64,000 nucleotides of DNA from Armatimonadota bacterium (GCA_018268395.1 JAFDWQ010000005.1:62001-126000), one strand, 5' to 3'; positions 34,301-41,792 are shown, counted from the first letter of the stretch. The notes: generated by a model not told the origin, from the letters alone. Translations and numbers: made by a program.

Positions 34301-34862
34301 GTTCACGACCGACGTGACAGGTAAGAGCAAGATCCGAGCTGACGTCAAGTACAACTTGCGCACCCTCCCCTTCGGACAGCAGGCGATGATCCGGAACTAC
34401 ACCGTCACCGCCGAACCGATCAAGCACTGGCAGATCACGCACAGCTTGAACACGAACCCGCTCCAGGCCGACAACAACGCGCTGCTCGGAGCCGTCGCGA
34501 CGCCGACGAGGTCCAATAAGTGGGGCGTTAGCTTCGACGGGAACGCCAAGACGAAGTTCGGAATGGGCTACGAGGAGTTCTACAACGAACAGAACAACCA
34601 GCAGATCAGCTCGTTGAAGTTCGGCGCGACGCTCTTCGCGAACAATCCGTCTCCGCTCGTCCTGGAGTACGTGACGGCCGAATCCAACGTTTCGGGGGAA
34701 ATGCAGCGGTCGCACGGCTTCAACCTTCGGTTCGACCAGCGGCCAGGTCCGAACCAGTCGATGAGCCTGAAGCTAAGCAACCTCAACTGGGAGATCGCTC
34801 GGCCTTCCGACCAGAACCTCCAGAACTGGAACCTCCGGTTCGACTACAGCTGGAAGTTCTGA
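31368..34862 (+). CDS. Large exported beta-strand protein with ~76-residue repeats
   Basis: A 1164-residue protein with an N-terminal signal peptide (cleavage near residue 25, VTATGQ). Residues 60-115 form a beta domain with YGNVKVGSDRVETGGQNLV and RDKDYYVDYAAGVVYLKRPF. Between about 240 and 675 a motif of the form GFxxFxxL...DRxQLAxERGLxRQN recurs at roughly 76-residue spacing (clear at 242, 321, 397; degenerate at 473, 571, 647). The rest is alternating polar/apolar strands, and the last residues are DYSWKF, ending in Phe as outer-membrane barrels do. An outer-membrane or surface role is inference. ATG at 31374 may be the true start. No family recognised. Confidence 0.75.
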   Translation: MRMRRPTVWFLGFGAIGLVPVTATGQVALPAGPDKPQIGQNEIGGRIALEQLRYSVERPSLPLRYGNVKVGSDRVETGGQNLVRDKDYYVDYAAGVVYLKRPFRDGQTVTVEYRYDDTKGAAGTYGLVGNGAKFQGFTFAVNPNTSMILGLGLTERLADGTVLQSNVYGLKNSFSFAGGNMRGLYMVGDRKRVQSENMFGEKARPGTNDEEGKSHAIVQQFDGSVMGGKVRLGYQDIGDKFGGFSAFEGSGIEDAQIRQFAKERGLKRTDLAVEGLGGKALGLSAGMRSVGDDQGTVNWRNYGGNLFGLAVNYSALKVDPGFARFKDLAEGDRDQLAKERGLDRQNVSVGKTWKTGGLKYDTTKVETLDGFGLYRQAFAFNLPWVSASFSNQHVQQGFNRFGDLREGDRGQLARESGLVRQNTAFSLAPKGGFKLNWSDAVVRTDGGDFVARGLGLNYGRLSFSHDRLDVGPGFGALGALSPQEIGSHLNTIVKMADPNAGVQGPDGGAWGNSAGLNRSVWRAGYDFGKGSSLATSSEAIEGANDQLKVRQVALVTPKVSMSLRDQRTGDEFGETTRLLLTEQQRFGTAIGLQRSDFNLAANLGGMKNLKYSRTTAEDQGGDLSRQMLSFADKGFSVNYNRRSVGAGFASLPGMVDPERDFLTAMVGFDQSELTASWQLMPSLALEFRDVKGFNATNGFGRFGSLAAIRWLPDKNTTLTGASTSTKQTDPSQPLVDQRTDRIELSRNMGAVGKLTLMHEERQYEGSQDVDPDSRTDTVVYENQLTKSTTLRTEHSKTLFENGEHETKTSNSVSQALNSRLGVSVTDTKIQREGDKPSVTQRDYGFWVDFGKNIRLNYKSVRNLNGQTEGELHNDVNVTPGEVQGVSIGAAQYQSNVWDDKRDQSIGNVSLSNVKPLRFGFLQDVRFNYAVNSVRDMDAWQREFRTMGFGARIGAFAFGVDYKSQSLPDGDRAIDRVFSFTTDVTGKSKIRADVKYNLRTLPFGQQAMIRNYTVTAEPIKHWQITHSLNTNPLQADNNALLGAVATPTRSNKWGVSFDGNAKTKFGMGYEEFYNEQNNQQISSLKFGATLFANNPSPLVLEYVTAESNVSGEMQRSHGFNLRFDQRPGPNQSMSLKLSNLNWEIARPSDQNLQNWNLRFDYSWKF

Positions 34863-34867
34863 GCGGT

Positions 34868-37480
34868 TCAGCGTCGGAACGCGTAATGCGACAGCGAAGC
34901 CGACCCGTTGCCGCTCCGGTCCTCGAGTTCGATTCTTAGCGTCTTTCCCAGGTACGTTCCGAGCGCCCATTCGACTTTGGCGCTCGCCGGGCCCTTGATC
35001 TCGTGCAACGCGTTACCGGAGGTGGCGTCGATGAGGCGGACGCCCGTCTTGACATCGGCCCGGACCACGAAGCTCACCTTGCCGCCCGTCGCGACAAAGT
35101 CGAAACTCTTGACGCTTCCCAAGCGCAACGGGACTTCGTGACCCTGCCCGTCGTCCCCCGTTGACACCATGGCCGACCCGTCCGTCGTGAGACTCGGGAC
35201 GATGGGCCGTACGCCCGTCGTCGCGAAGTCCCATCCGGACGTCAATGTCGCCGGCGGGTCGAAGCGAAAGGTCTTCGACTTGGCGACGGCCGTGCCGCTG
35301 ACCCGGCCTTGGAAGGCGATCGTCCGCTTCGTGCGGGCGTCGACAGGCAACAGGGCTTCGAACCCGAGCGAAGAAATCGTGGCCTTTGCTCGCCAGGCCC
35401 CGCTGCTGAACGTTCCGGCCGGATCGGCCGACCGTTGATCGGGTGCAAGAACGGCCGGCGTCGCGACGACGACGAGGCGTCCTTCTTTCGCTTCGATCCT
35501 GAGGTCGGCGATGCCGGGATTGCGGCGGGCCTCGGTCGAGCGACGCTGAGAGCCGCTTACGGCGTCGACCTGGTGCGGACCAGCGTAGGGACGCGGATTC
35601 AGCGTCAAGATCGAGACGGGTCCGTCGTCGCGACCGGGCACGCAACCATCGACGCCGACCGCCCAACCACTGGAATGGACGTAAAGGCCTCCGAACTCGT
35701 CCAGAGCCCGCGCGCAATCGGCCAAGAACGAGCCTTCTCCGGTTTCGAAGCTCCGTCGCCCTACCGCTTCGCCCGTCCCAAGGTTCAGGTTCTCGCCCGT
35801 CCTGCCGAGATTGTCACCGTCGAGGGGCCCGAGCCCGTTCAAGGTATGGGTCGGATCCGTCGTCCGCGAGAAAAGGCTCCGTAGCAGTGCGACGCCCCGC
35901 TCGAACACGTCTTGACGGTCCAACATAGCGCCCGCCCGCATCAGGTCCAGGGCCGTGTCTCCGACATCGCTGGTGCGACCGGACATTCCTGCGAGCGCCA
36001 GCGTTCCGAAAGTAGGAACGTCGAGCCGAGGGTCGTCGAGGACCGACTGCCCGAAAGCGGCCGTGTCGACCGCCCGGACGAGTGCCGCGAGGTCGGCTTT
36101 CGACGTCCTGCCCGACGCCCTTCGGACCGAGTCGCCCAGGTTGGAACCTGGCCAAGACGATAGATCGAACCGGGAGCCTCCGCTTTCCGAAGCGTCAGTC
36201 ACCTTTTTCGCTTGGGCGTGGACGTCCTCGCCCCAAGTGGCCGTTGCCTGGACTTCCTCGGCGAAAGCAAGGACCGTCGGGTCATGGTCGCCTGTCGAGG
36301 TCCTGTGCCGGAAGAACTCGGCCGCCAGGGAGCGTGCCGTGCGTTCGTCCGCGTCGTCCGGCCATCTGTCAAGCCAGGCACGGATCCACCGCAAAGTCGT
36401 CATGGTCGTCGAGGTGGTCGCCTCTTGGACGGGCAGCACCCTTTCGTAGTCCCACGTCTTCCTACTCAGATCGAACCGCGAGGGGAGTCGCCCGTTCTTC
36501 ATCGGGGCCGCCATCGTCAAAGCGAAGTACTCGCGACCACGTTCCTGCCACGTCTTGATCTTAAGGGTCTGTCCCCACCAGTACATCCCCCAAGCGGCTT
36601 TGGCCGCGTTGCCGCGCGCGTCCCATGAGACGAAGCCGGGCTGTCGCGGCGCACCGACCTCACGACCGGACAACTCGGCGTCCCACCAAGGCCCCTCGCC
36701 TTCCGCCGGCTCTGACTCTTCCTCTTCCCCGGACGGTTTCAGCGCATAAGCGTTCTTCGTGTATCCACTGAAGGGCATGCATTGCGGAAGGGCCGTGGAC
36801 ATCCTCTTGTGCCCGAAGTTCGTCCAGGACCACGTGTTCGCCCGAGCCATCGCCGCGTAATCGTCGGTATCCGGGAACACCACGTACGACCAAGAGCAGA
36901 CCGAGGGGGCCACCAACCGGCCGAGCGTCGGCCTTCCATCGACGATCGTCGTCCGGGCCTTTAACCCGAAACCTGCGAAACCTCCTCCGGTCATGGTCCC
37001 GCAGGAATCTGTGATTTGCCCGTCGTCGGCTGGCAAGCCGATGAACGCCGATCCCAGTGTCGCAAAGCGGGGCATGGGGCCATAACTGTCGGCCAGGGTC
37101 TGAAGCGGCCCGTCCAAGGTTGCGCCCCGAGTGTCGCTGTAACCGTCGTAGATGGAGTCTGTCGGAGACGGCCCTTTGAGTCGTGAGACTTTCGTGTCGA
37201 CCGCGATCCGGTCGCCCGTGACGCGGTAAACGCGGCGCCACGTACCGACAGGGGACGTGAAGTCGACGGCGATCCGGTCGTTTCCGATTCTCTGGGCTTT
37301 GAACGCCGAAGGACGGTTGTGCTTGTCGCTGGAGTACAAGACGGTCGCCCATCGGCCGTCCGGTCCCTTCACCCGAAAAGCGACCGAGACCGGTTTGGAC
37401 GCAGTATCGACAGCGACGGCGACGGTATCGGTCCGGACTTCGAGTTCAGGGGCGAGGGGGAGGAAGGACAGGACCAACAT
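34868..37480 (-). CDS. Large predicted secreted protein of unknown function
   Basis: An 870-residue protein with a short hydrophobic N-terminus (MLVLSFLPLAPELEV). Start chosen here because TAGAAT lies 11 bases upstream; a longer reading would begin at 37576. Residues 60-260 look beta-rich, the middle (roughly 300-620) is helical with many Trp (PWWDAEL, WGMYWWGQTLKIKTW), as in alpha/alpha-toroid enzymes, and the C-terminal part looks like a beta-sandwich. I see no catalytic signature. It faces the repeat protein, with the two stops 5 bases apart, so the pair may be co-inherited. Confidence 0.7.
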   Translation of the reverse strand: MLVLSFLPLAPELEVRTDTVAVAVDTASKPVSVAFRVKGPDGRWATVLYSSDKHNRPSAFKAQRIGNDRIAVDFTSPVGTWRRVYRVTGDRIAVDTKVSRLKGPSPTDSIYDGYSDTRGATLDGPLQTLADSYGPMPRFATLGSAFIGLPADDGQITDSCGTMTGGGFAGFGLKARTTIVDGRPTLGRLVAPSVCSWSYVVFPDTDDYAAMARANTWSWTNFGHKRMSTALPQCMPFSGYTKNAYALKPSGEEEESEPAEGEGPWWDAELSGREVGAPRQPGFVSWDARGNAAKAAWGMYWWGQTLKIKTWQERGREYFALTMAAPMKNGRLPSRFDLSRKTWDYERVLPVQEATTSTTMTTLRWIRAWLDRWPDDADERTARSLAAEFFRHRTSTGDHDPTVLAFAEEVQATATWGEDVHAQAKKVTDASESGGSRFDLSSWPGSNLGDSVRRASGRTSKADLAALVRAVDTAAFGQSVLDDPRLDVPTFGTLALAGMSGRTSDVGDTALDLMRAGAMLDRQDVFERGVALLRSLFSRTTDPTHTLNGLGPLDGDNLGRTGENLNLGTGEAVGRRSFETGEGSFLADCARALDEFGGLYVHSSGWAVGVDGCVPGRDDGPVSILTLNPRPYAGPHQVDAVSGSQRRSTEARRNPGIADLRIEAKEGRLVVVATPAVLAPDQRSADPAGTFSSGAWRAKATISSLGFEALLPVDARTKRTIAFQGRVSGTAVAKSKTFRFDPPATLTSGWDFATTGVRPIVPSLTTDGSAMVSTGDDGQGHEVPLRLGSVKSFDFVATGGKVSFVVRADVKTGVRLIDATSGNALHEIKGPASAKVEWALGTYLGKTLRIELEDRSGNGSASLSHYAFRR

Positions 37481-37491
37481 GCGACCCTTGG

Positions 37492-37497
37492 ATTCTA
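37492..37497 (-). promoter_or_regulatory. -10 element TAGAAT for the 870-residue protein
   Basis: TAGAAT on the minus strand, 11 bases before the ATG at 37480. Confidence 0.45.
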
Positions 37498-37687
37498 TCC
37501 GTTTGAGGGAAGCATCTTCGCCGCCCAGAAACCGACCGGCCCGCAAGTTGACTGCCCTTAAGTTCCCTGTCAGCAAGCCTGCCTGAGTTCGAACGAAGAC
37601 CGGTAAGCACGCCGGGCGAGCCGGTAACGATCCTTCACGAAGAGGCGGAACATCCCTAATGGGAGAGGTTTGCAGGTGAACTTTTAA

Positions 37688-37798
37688 ATGACGATGCTCT
37701 ACTCGTTCGTAGCCCTGATAGTGGCTCTCGCCGCCATAGCGGGCGCCTGGTCGTTGACCAGGGAAGCGCTGCGCAAGGCGGACGTCCCAAGCCCCTGA
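37688..37798 (+). CDS. 36-residue single-span membrane peptide
   Basis: A short frame encoding one hydrophobic helix (LYSFVALIVALAAIAGAWSL) followed by a charged end (TREALRKADVPSP). AGGTG lies about 9 bases before the ATG. It sits alone in the gap between the 870-residue protein and the aldo/keto reductase and is followed by a hairpin terminator, which supports a real transcript. Function unknown. Confidence 0.45.
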   Translation: MTMLYSFVALIVALAAIAGAWSLTREALRKADVPSP

Positions 37799-37828
37799 AC
37801 GTCAGGCTCCGTCGCGTCCCAGCCCTCA

Positions 37829-37851
37829 CCGGCCCCCACATCGGGGGCCGG
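37829..37851 (+). terminator. Hairpin terminator after the 36-residue peptide gene
   Basis: A perfect 9-bp stem CCGGCCCCC / GGGGGCCGG with a 5-base loop, followed by a short T-rich run (CTTGACTTTGTT). It can also serve the convergent aldo/keto reductase gene. Confidence 0.65.
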
Positions 37852-37871
37852 CTTGACTTTGTTACGGCCGT

Positions 37872-38870
37872 TCAGCCGTTGACGTATTCCATCCCCATCG
37901 GCGCGTAGCGGGCACCGGAGGTCTCGAAGCCGTCAAGAGCCTCGATATGGTGCGGGCTGAGCGTCACTTTCGTGGCTCCGACGTTGTCTTCAAGGTAGCG
38001 CACCCGTTTCGTCCCTGGGATCGGGACCATGTCCGGACCCTTCGCGAGCACCCACGCCAAGGCGACCTGGGCTGGAGTGCACAGAAGCTCGTCGGCGACG
38101 GCCTTGACTCGGGCGGCAAGGGCCGAGTTGCGTTCCAGGTTTTCAGGTTGGAACCGTGGAGACTGTCGTCGCCAGTCGTTCTCCTCCAGGTCTTCGGGTT
38201 TCGTGATCGTGCCCGTGAGGAACCCTCGGCCAAGAGGGGAATAGGGCACGAACGTAATGCCAAGTTCCTGGCATGTGGGAATGACGTCGGCTTCGAAGTC
38301 GCGGGTCCAGAGCGAATACTCCGATTGGACGGCTGCGATCGGGTGGACTTTGTGGGCCCTGCGGACCGTTTCCGCCGAAGCCTCGGAGAGGCCGAGGTGC
38401 CGGATCTTGCCTTCTTCCTTCAGGCGCACCATCTCGCCGACCGTCTCTTCGATCGGCACGCGCGGGTCGACACGGTGCTGGTAGTAGAGGTCGATCGCGT
38501 CGGTCCCTAGGCGAGAGAGGCTCAGTTCGGCGCACTTTCTGACGTAGGCGGGCGTCCCGTCCACGATCCAGCCTTTGTCCTGCTGGACGAGGTCCTGGTG
38601 GGAGGTCATCGAGCGGTCGTAGACGTTGCCGAACTTGGTCGCGAGGAAGACCCGGTCGCGGCGCCCCTTGAGCGATCCGGCAAGAAGCTTCTCGTTGTCG
38701 CCAGCGCCGTAGACGTCGGCCGTGTCCCAAAAGTCCACGCCGAGCTCGAGGGCACGGTCGAGCGTTCGGAGGGCTTCGTCTTTGTCCGCCGTCCCATAGG
38801 CCCAAGACATGCCCATGCATCCGAGCCCGAGGGCGCCGACGTTACGGTCTGCGATCTTTCTGTTTTCCAT
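37872..38870 (-). CDS. Aldo/keto reductase (AKR13/YajO-like)
   Basis: A 332-residue TIM-barrel reductase. The catalytic tetrad regions are visible: Asp and Tyr in FWDTADVYGAGDNEKLL, Lys in VFLATKFG, His in LYYQHRVDP. NADPH-binding segments near the C-terminus include VPIPGTKRVRYLEDNVGA. It reduces carbonyl compounds; the substrate is unknown. It is the last gene before the AT-rich island. Confidence 0.9.
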   Translation of the reverse strand: MENRKIADRNVGALGLGCMGMSWAYGTADKDEALRTLDRALELGVDFWDTADVYGAGDNEKLLAGSLKGRRDRVFLATKFGNVYDRSMTSHQDLVQQDKGWIVDGTPAYVRKCAELSLSRLGTDAIDLYYQHRVDPRVPIEETVGEMVRLKEEGKIRHLGLSEASAETVRRAHKVHPIAAVQSEYSLWTRDFEADVIPTCQELGITFVPYSPLGRGFLTGTITKPEDLEENDWRRQSPRFQPENLERNSALAARVKAVADELLCTPAQVALAWVLAKGPDMVPIPGTKRVRYLEDNVGATKVTLSPHHIEALDGFETSGARYAPMGMEYVNG

Positions 38871-38904
38871 TCGAGTGGGTTTCCTGTGTAGCGGAGTCGG
38901 TCGG

Positions 38905-38919
38905 GGCGGCGAAGCCGCC
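38905..38919 (-). terminator. Small hairpin directly after the first small membrane gene
   Basis: GGCGGC-GAA-GCCGCC, one base beyond the TAG stop of the 123-residue gene in its sense direction. It replaces the repeat terminus found at the equivalent spot after the duplicate gene at 41386. No T run follows, so termination is only possible. Confidence 0.35.
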
Positions 38920-38920
38920 G

Positions 38921-39292
38921 CTAGTCTAAGAGTTTCCTTTCAGGAACAGTGGTGAGAATAAGGAGAGAAATCTCAAGGCCCGCAAGTCCGGCAATCAAAT
39001 TGATCCAAATGCTGCCAAACTGCAAAGTCAAAGACGCACCAATTGTTGCAAGAAGACAGACAGTTGCTATCCCCGCCGAAAGGGAGATCCGTTTGAAGTA
39101 CCGCGATGTGACAAGGATACATGTCAATGCCACCCAACCAACAAGTAATTGCGCGAGGTGTGACAGGTTAGTGCCTGTGCGGCTAATTTCGTAAATCGCA
39201 AGCAAGACGATTATAATGCACAGGACGGCGGTCAGGCCTGATACCCATCCTGAGCTTCGACGTAATTCTCTTTGCGGCTGGTTGGTCTTCAT
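38921..39292 (-). CDS. Small membrane protein, 123 residues (copy 1)
   Basis: Three or four hydrophobic segments (residues about 18-36, 48-62, 70-90, 93-112) with a basic N-terminus (MKTNQPQRELRRSSGW). No family recognised. A second copy lies at 41386-41757 with 9 of 123 residues different, five of them within the first 11 residues. The duplicated block is 407 bp in both copies (38921-39327 here), covering the gene and 35 bases before its ATG. Base composition is lower in GC than the flanks. Confidence 0.7.
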   Translation of the reverse strand: MKTNQPQRELRRSSGWVSGLTAVLCIIIVLLAIYEISRTGTNLSHLAQLLVGWVALTCILVTSRYFKRISLSAGIATVCLLATIGASLTLQFGSIWINLIAGLAGLEISLLILTTVPERKLLD

Positions 39293-39399
39293 ATGAGTGA
39301 AGTATTGGGGATGGCTTCCTTTCAGTCAAAGCCGCACGTACTTACAAGTACTCCTAACTGAATCGTCGCGTAAAGTGCAGCTTCTATCACAACTGTTTA

Positions 39400-39587
39400 G
39401 CTGCCTCCAGACTCCGCAAGGCACCTCAAGCCGCACGTCGCCGAACCTAGTCTGGAGGCTTCGTCCGCGCCGTCTCACAACGCGCGGTTTCACGGGCCGG
39501 TCTGATGCAGCGCCCTTGCCCCGGTCTGCAACGGTCTTCGGGCGGGTGGAATGAAGCGTGGACACCGTTGCCAGACCGAGCCACCCC
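39400..39587. repeat. 188-bp hairpin-rich repeat, copy 1
   Basis: Matches 42759-42946 in the same orientation and length with about a dozen mismatches by eye. It contains an inverted repeat GCCTCCAGACT (39403-39413) / AGTCTGGAGGC (39449-39459). A second pair is CGGTCTGCAACGGT (39522-39535) and ACCGTTGCCAGACCG (39564-39578), the latter pair with one bulged base. It fills most of the 330-base gap between two small membrane genes. Frames across it change too many residues between copies to look coding. Confidence 0.75.
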
Positions 39588-39622
39588 CAGAAAGACGTCA
39601 CCGCGGGTCGATTCATCATTCG

Positions 39623-39904
39623 TCATTGGCGGTCATGAGGTTTTTCGGCTAAACCTTCTTTTTGTCCTTGCATCTTTTTAGATAATAGCGAGCTAACATA
39701 TAATACCAAGCTGGCTGCGATCAAGAGCGGTACGACATTCCGATGTGTAGCTACTGACCCGCAAGCAACTATCGAGGCTACAGCCAAGAGCAGAAAAAGA
39801 ACGAGCATCCATTTATTGTTCTGCAGTATTGACAGATGCCAAGCCAATCCAACAAGGATAGATAATACCCAAAGAGGAAAATACAGCGGCACGATCCGGA
39901 ACAT
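39623..39904 (-). CDS. Small membrane protein, 93 residues
   Basis: Hydrophobic segments at about residues 5-25, 32-50 and 58-75, then a charged tail (SKKMQGQKEGLAEKPHDRQ). AT-rich codons unlike the chromosomal neighbours. TATAGC 7 bases before the ATG may be a -10 element. The 3' flank leads into the 188-bp repeat; the 5' flank ends at an inverted-repeat element (40021). No family recognised. Confidence 0.55.
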   Translation of the reverse strand: MFRIVPLYFPLWVLSILVGLAWHLSILQNNKWMLVLFLLLAVASIVACGSVATHRNVVPLLIAASLVLYVSSLLSKKMQGQKEGLAEKPHDRQ

Positions 39905-40020
39905 GAATAACGCTATAGGGAATGCTGCCGAAACAAAAATGGCAGACTACACTATGAGTGTTAATAGTTTGCTCATGGCCCAACACCCTCAGATATTGCT
40001 TGTAGGTCTATAAAGAATTC

Positions 40021-40305
40021 GGCAGTTGGCCCGACCGATGGTGACTTCGCGCAGGGTGGCCGGGCTGAGAGGGGATGGCTCGCGTCCGTTTGCAGCCCAG
40101 TTCCGAAGGAACTTACCTCCGTCGCTGGTCGTGCGCGGAAGGGTCTCGCGGCCATGGGTAAGGTTCTACCCTGAGAGCGCCCTGCTCCAAGCGGTTTTGT
40201 CCTTCGGACCTGTCTGTCGCGGCCAATCGAGAAGATTGCCCATGAAAGGACTCGCGACAAGCAGGCCACCCCGGATGCCGTCACCCTCGGTCCTGCCACC
40301 CGCCG
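40021..40305. mobile_element. MITE-like element, copy a (285 bp)
   Basis: The left end reads GGCAGTTGGCCCGACCGATG then GTGAC. The right end (40280-40305) is its inverted counterpart, GTCACCCTCGGTC then CTGCCACCCGCCG. Internal palindromes GTTCCGAAGGAAC (40100-40112) and GTCCTTCGGAC (40199-40209) recur in the other copies. It occupies the 472-base space between two small genes. No coding potential of its own is convincing. Confidence 0.7.
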
Positions 40306-40376
40306 CCGCGGTGCCAAGTACATGGCCACACCCAATCGCAAGCGGGCAAGAGCGGTGGCGGTCATGACCTCTGGTG

Positions 40377-40664
40377 TTAGTCACTTTTCGAAACCTTGAC
40401 TGAACAAGACAAGAAATACAACGAACCGAGTACGGTTAGTCCCAGGATAAGAGGAGCATAGGGGCCATCAGCTCCCAGTTTTCTGACTGGTTTCCTCGGG
40501 GCCGCTGAAGCAGCTTTCCTTGCTTGGTCATAGAACGGCATGTTCAACCGTATTGCCACAAGGAAGTATACAGAAACGGCTAGCACTGTAAGGCAAATGA
40601 TCGTTACAGGAAAGTGAAAGAAGATCGTCCTTCCAAAGAGTGTTGTTTTCCGGATCATATTCAT
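40377..40664 (-). CDS. Small membrane protein, 95 residues
   Basis: Two membrane segments (about residues 13-38 and 70-87) separated by a basic Pro/Ala loop (KAASAAPRKPVRKLGADG). It starts 8 bases after the stop of the 139-residue gene, with the repeat terminus between them supplying AAGGGTGA as a possible ribosome site. The two are therefore probably co-transcribed and may function as a pair. A longer frame beginning inside the repeat (40691) is rejected. No family recognised. Confidence 0.6.
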   Translation of the reverse strand: MNMIRKTTLFGRTIFFHFPVTIICLTVLAVSVYFLVAIRLNMPFYDQARKAASAAPRKPVRKLGADGPYAPLILGLTVLGSLYFLSCSVKVSKSD

Positions 40665-40671
40665 ACGGCGG

Positions 40672-40693
40672 GTCACCCTTGGTCTGGCCACCG
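40672..40693. repeat. Solitary element terminus between the 95- and 139-residue genes
   Basis: GTCACCCTTGGTC then TGGCCACCGT on the plus strand. It matches the right end of the ~285-bp elements but no partner end is adjacent. It contains the TGA stop (40673-40675) of the upstream gene. Confidence 0.6.
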
Positions 40694-41092
40694 TATGAAG
40701 TCGTTCAGCAGCTCCACAGTCGTGACCTTAAAAGGTGGCAGCACTTCGACGTAGGCCCACAGGGCTTCGCAATCCCGCTGGCTGCGCCCTTCAATGTGCT
40801 TCAGGATCGATTCCGTTAGGGACGCTTCCGTCCAATCAGCCGACTCGGCGTGACCCACGTTTCCAGGGTTGAGCAACGCGCCGGACAACTGGTGCACCTG
40901 TTCGTTTACCAAGTAGTACGGGGAGTCGTACACTTGGGCGACGCGACATGCGACTTGTCGTTCCCCCTCGTGATCTTCCATCAACCATCCTCGGACCACC
41001 ACCGTCAGGGCGTGGATCAACTTCAGTCGCAAGGAAAGGAGTTCGCTGGAGCTTAATTGCCGAAGTCGCCGAAAGTCACTCGAGGTCGTCAT
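40673..41092 (-). CDS. 139-residue soluble helical protein, immunity-like in style
   Basis: Unlike its island neighbours this protein has no membrane segment. It begins with basic helices (DFRRLRQLSSSELLSLRLKLIHALTVVVRGW) and an acidic middle. The last residues, IRWPDQG, and the stop codon are encoded by the repeat terminus at 40672-40693. CAGGAG lies 5 bases before the ATG. I recognise no family; its small size, acidic middle and pairing with a membrane protein resemble immunity proteins, but that is weak. Confidence 0.6.
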   Translation of the reverse strand: MTTSSDFRRLRQLSSSELLSLRLKLIHALTVVVRGWLMEDHEGERQVACRVAQVYDSPYYLVNEQVHQLSGALLNPGNVGHAESADWTEASLTESILKHIEGRSQRDCEALWAYVEVLPPFKVTTVELLNDFIRWPDQG

Positions 41093-41115
41093 ACGGACTC
41101 CTGTACGTCTTAAAC

Positions 41116-41385
41116 GGCGGGTGGGCAGACCAATTGTGAATGCCCGGAGTATTGCACGGGTGAAACGGGCCGCAACGCGTCCTCATTGTACAACCGCCCC
41201 CGCCCGTTTGCACCCATGTCCGAAGGCTCGCAGCGACGTGGCCATCTGGGAGAGCCGATGTCCCACCTTGGAGAGCACACGCGTTCGAACAGCATGTTCC
41301 TTCGGAACCAGGACAAGGCCGCACGATCATCGCCCTTGTCCTGGCCACCCAAGCGAGAGGTCGCCCTTGGTCTTGCCACCCGCCG
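41116..41385. mobile_element. MITE-like element, copy c (270 bp)
   Basis: The left end is GGCGGGTGGGCAGACCAATT then GTGAA. The right end (41360-41385) is GTCGCCCTTGGTC then TTGCCACCCGCCG. The internal palindrome GTTCCTTCGGAAC (41296-41308) and CCGTTTGCACCCATGTCCGAAGG align with copies a and b in the same orientation, though this is the most diverged copy. The stop codon of the duplicated membrane gene begins at the very next base. Confidence 0.7.
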
Positions 41386-41757
41386 CTAGTCTAAGAGTTT
41401 CCTTTCAGGAACAGTTGTGAGAATAAGGAGAGAAATCTTAAGGCCCGCAAGTCCGGCAATCAAATTGATCCAAATGCTACCAAACTGCAAAGTCAAAGAC
41501 ACACCAATTGTTGCAAGAAGACAGACAGTTGCTATCCCCGCCGAAAGGGAGATCCGTTTGAAGTACCGCGATGTGACAAGGATACATGTCAATGCCACCC
41601 AACCAACAAGTAATTGCGTGAGGTGTGACAGGTTAGTGCCTGTGCGGCTAATTTCGTAAATCGCAAGCAGGACGATTATAGTGCACAGGACGGCGGTCAG
41701 GCCTGATACCCATCCTGAGCTTCGACTCAATTCCTTTTGGGAGTGGCTAGTTTTCAT
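41386..41757 (-). CDS. Small membrane protein, 123 residues (copy 2)
   Basis: Same length and fold as the gene at 38921-39292, with 114 of 123 residues identical. Differences cluster in the N-terminal cytoplasmic-looking segment (MKTSHSQKELSRSSGW). The 407-bp block 41386-41792 fits exactly between the right end of copy c and the left end of copy b of the inverted-repeat element, with no spare bases. A TACACT element lies 8 bases before the ATG; the first copy has TACTTC there. Function unknown. Confidence 0.7.
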   Translation of the reverse strand: MKTSHSQKELSRSSGWVSGLTAVLCTIIVLLAIYEISRTGTNLSHLTQLLVGWVALTCILVTSRYFKRISLSAGIATVCLLATIGVSLTLQFGSIWINLIAGLAGLKISLLILTTVPERKLLD

Positions 41758-41765
41758 ATGAGTGA

Positions 41766-41771
41766 AGTGTA
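41766..41771 (-). promoter_or_regulatory. -10 element TACACT for the second membrane gene copy
   Basis: TACACT on the minus strand, 8 bases before the ATG at 41757. Confidence 0.45.
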
Positions 41772-41792
41772 GGGAATGGCTTCTTTTCAATC

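Noticed and set aside
40026-40367. Protein-coding gene across element a
   Set aside because: The frame encodes Arg/Pro-rich low-complexity sequence and covers the inverted-repeat element. The matching frame in copies b and c is not preserved.
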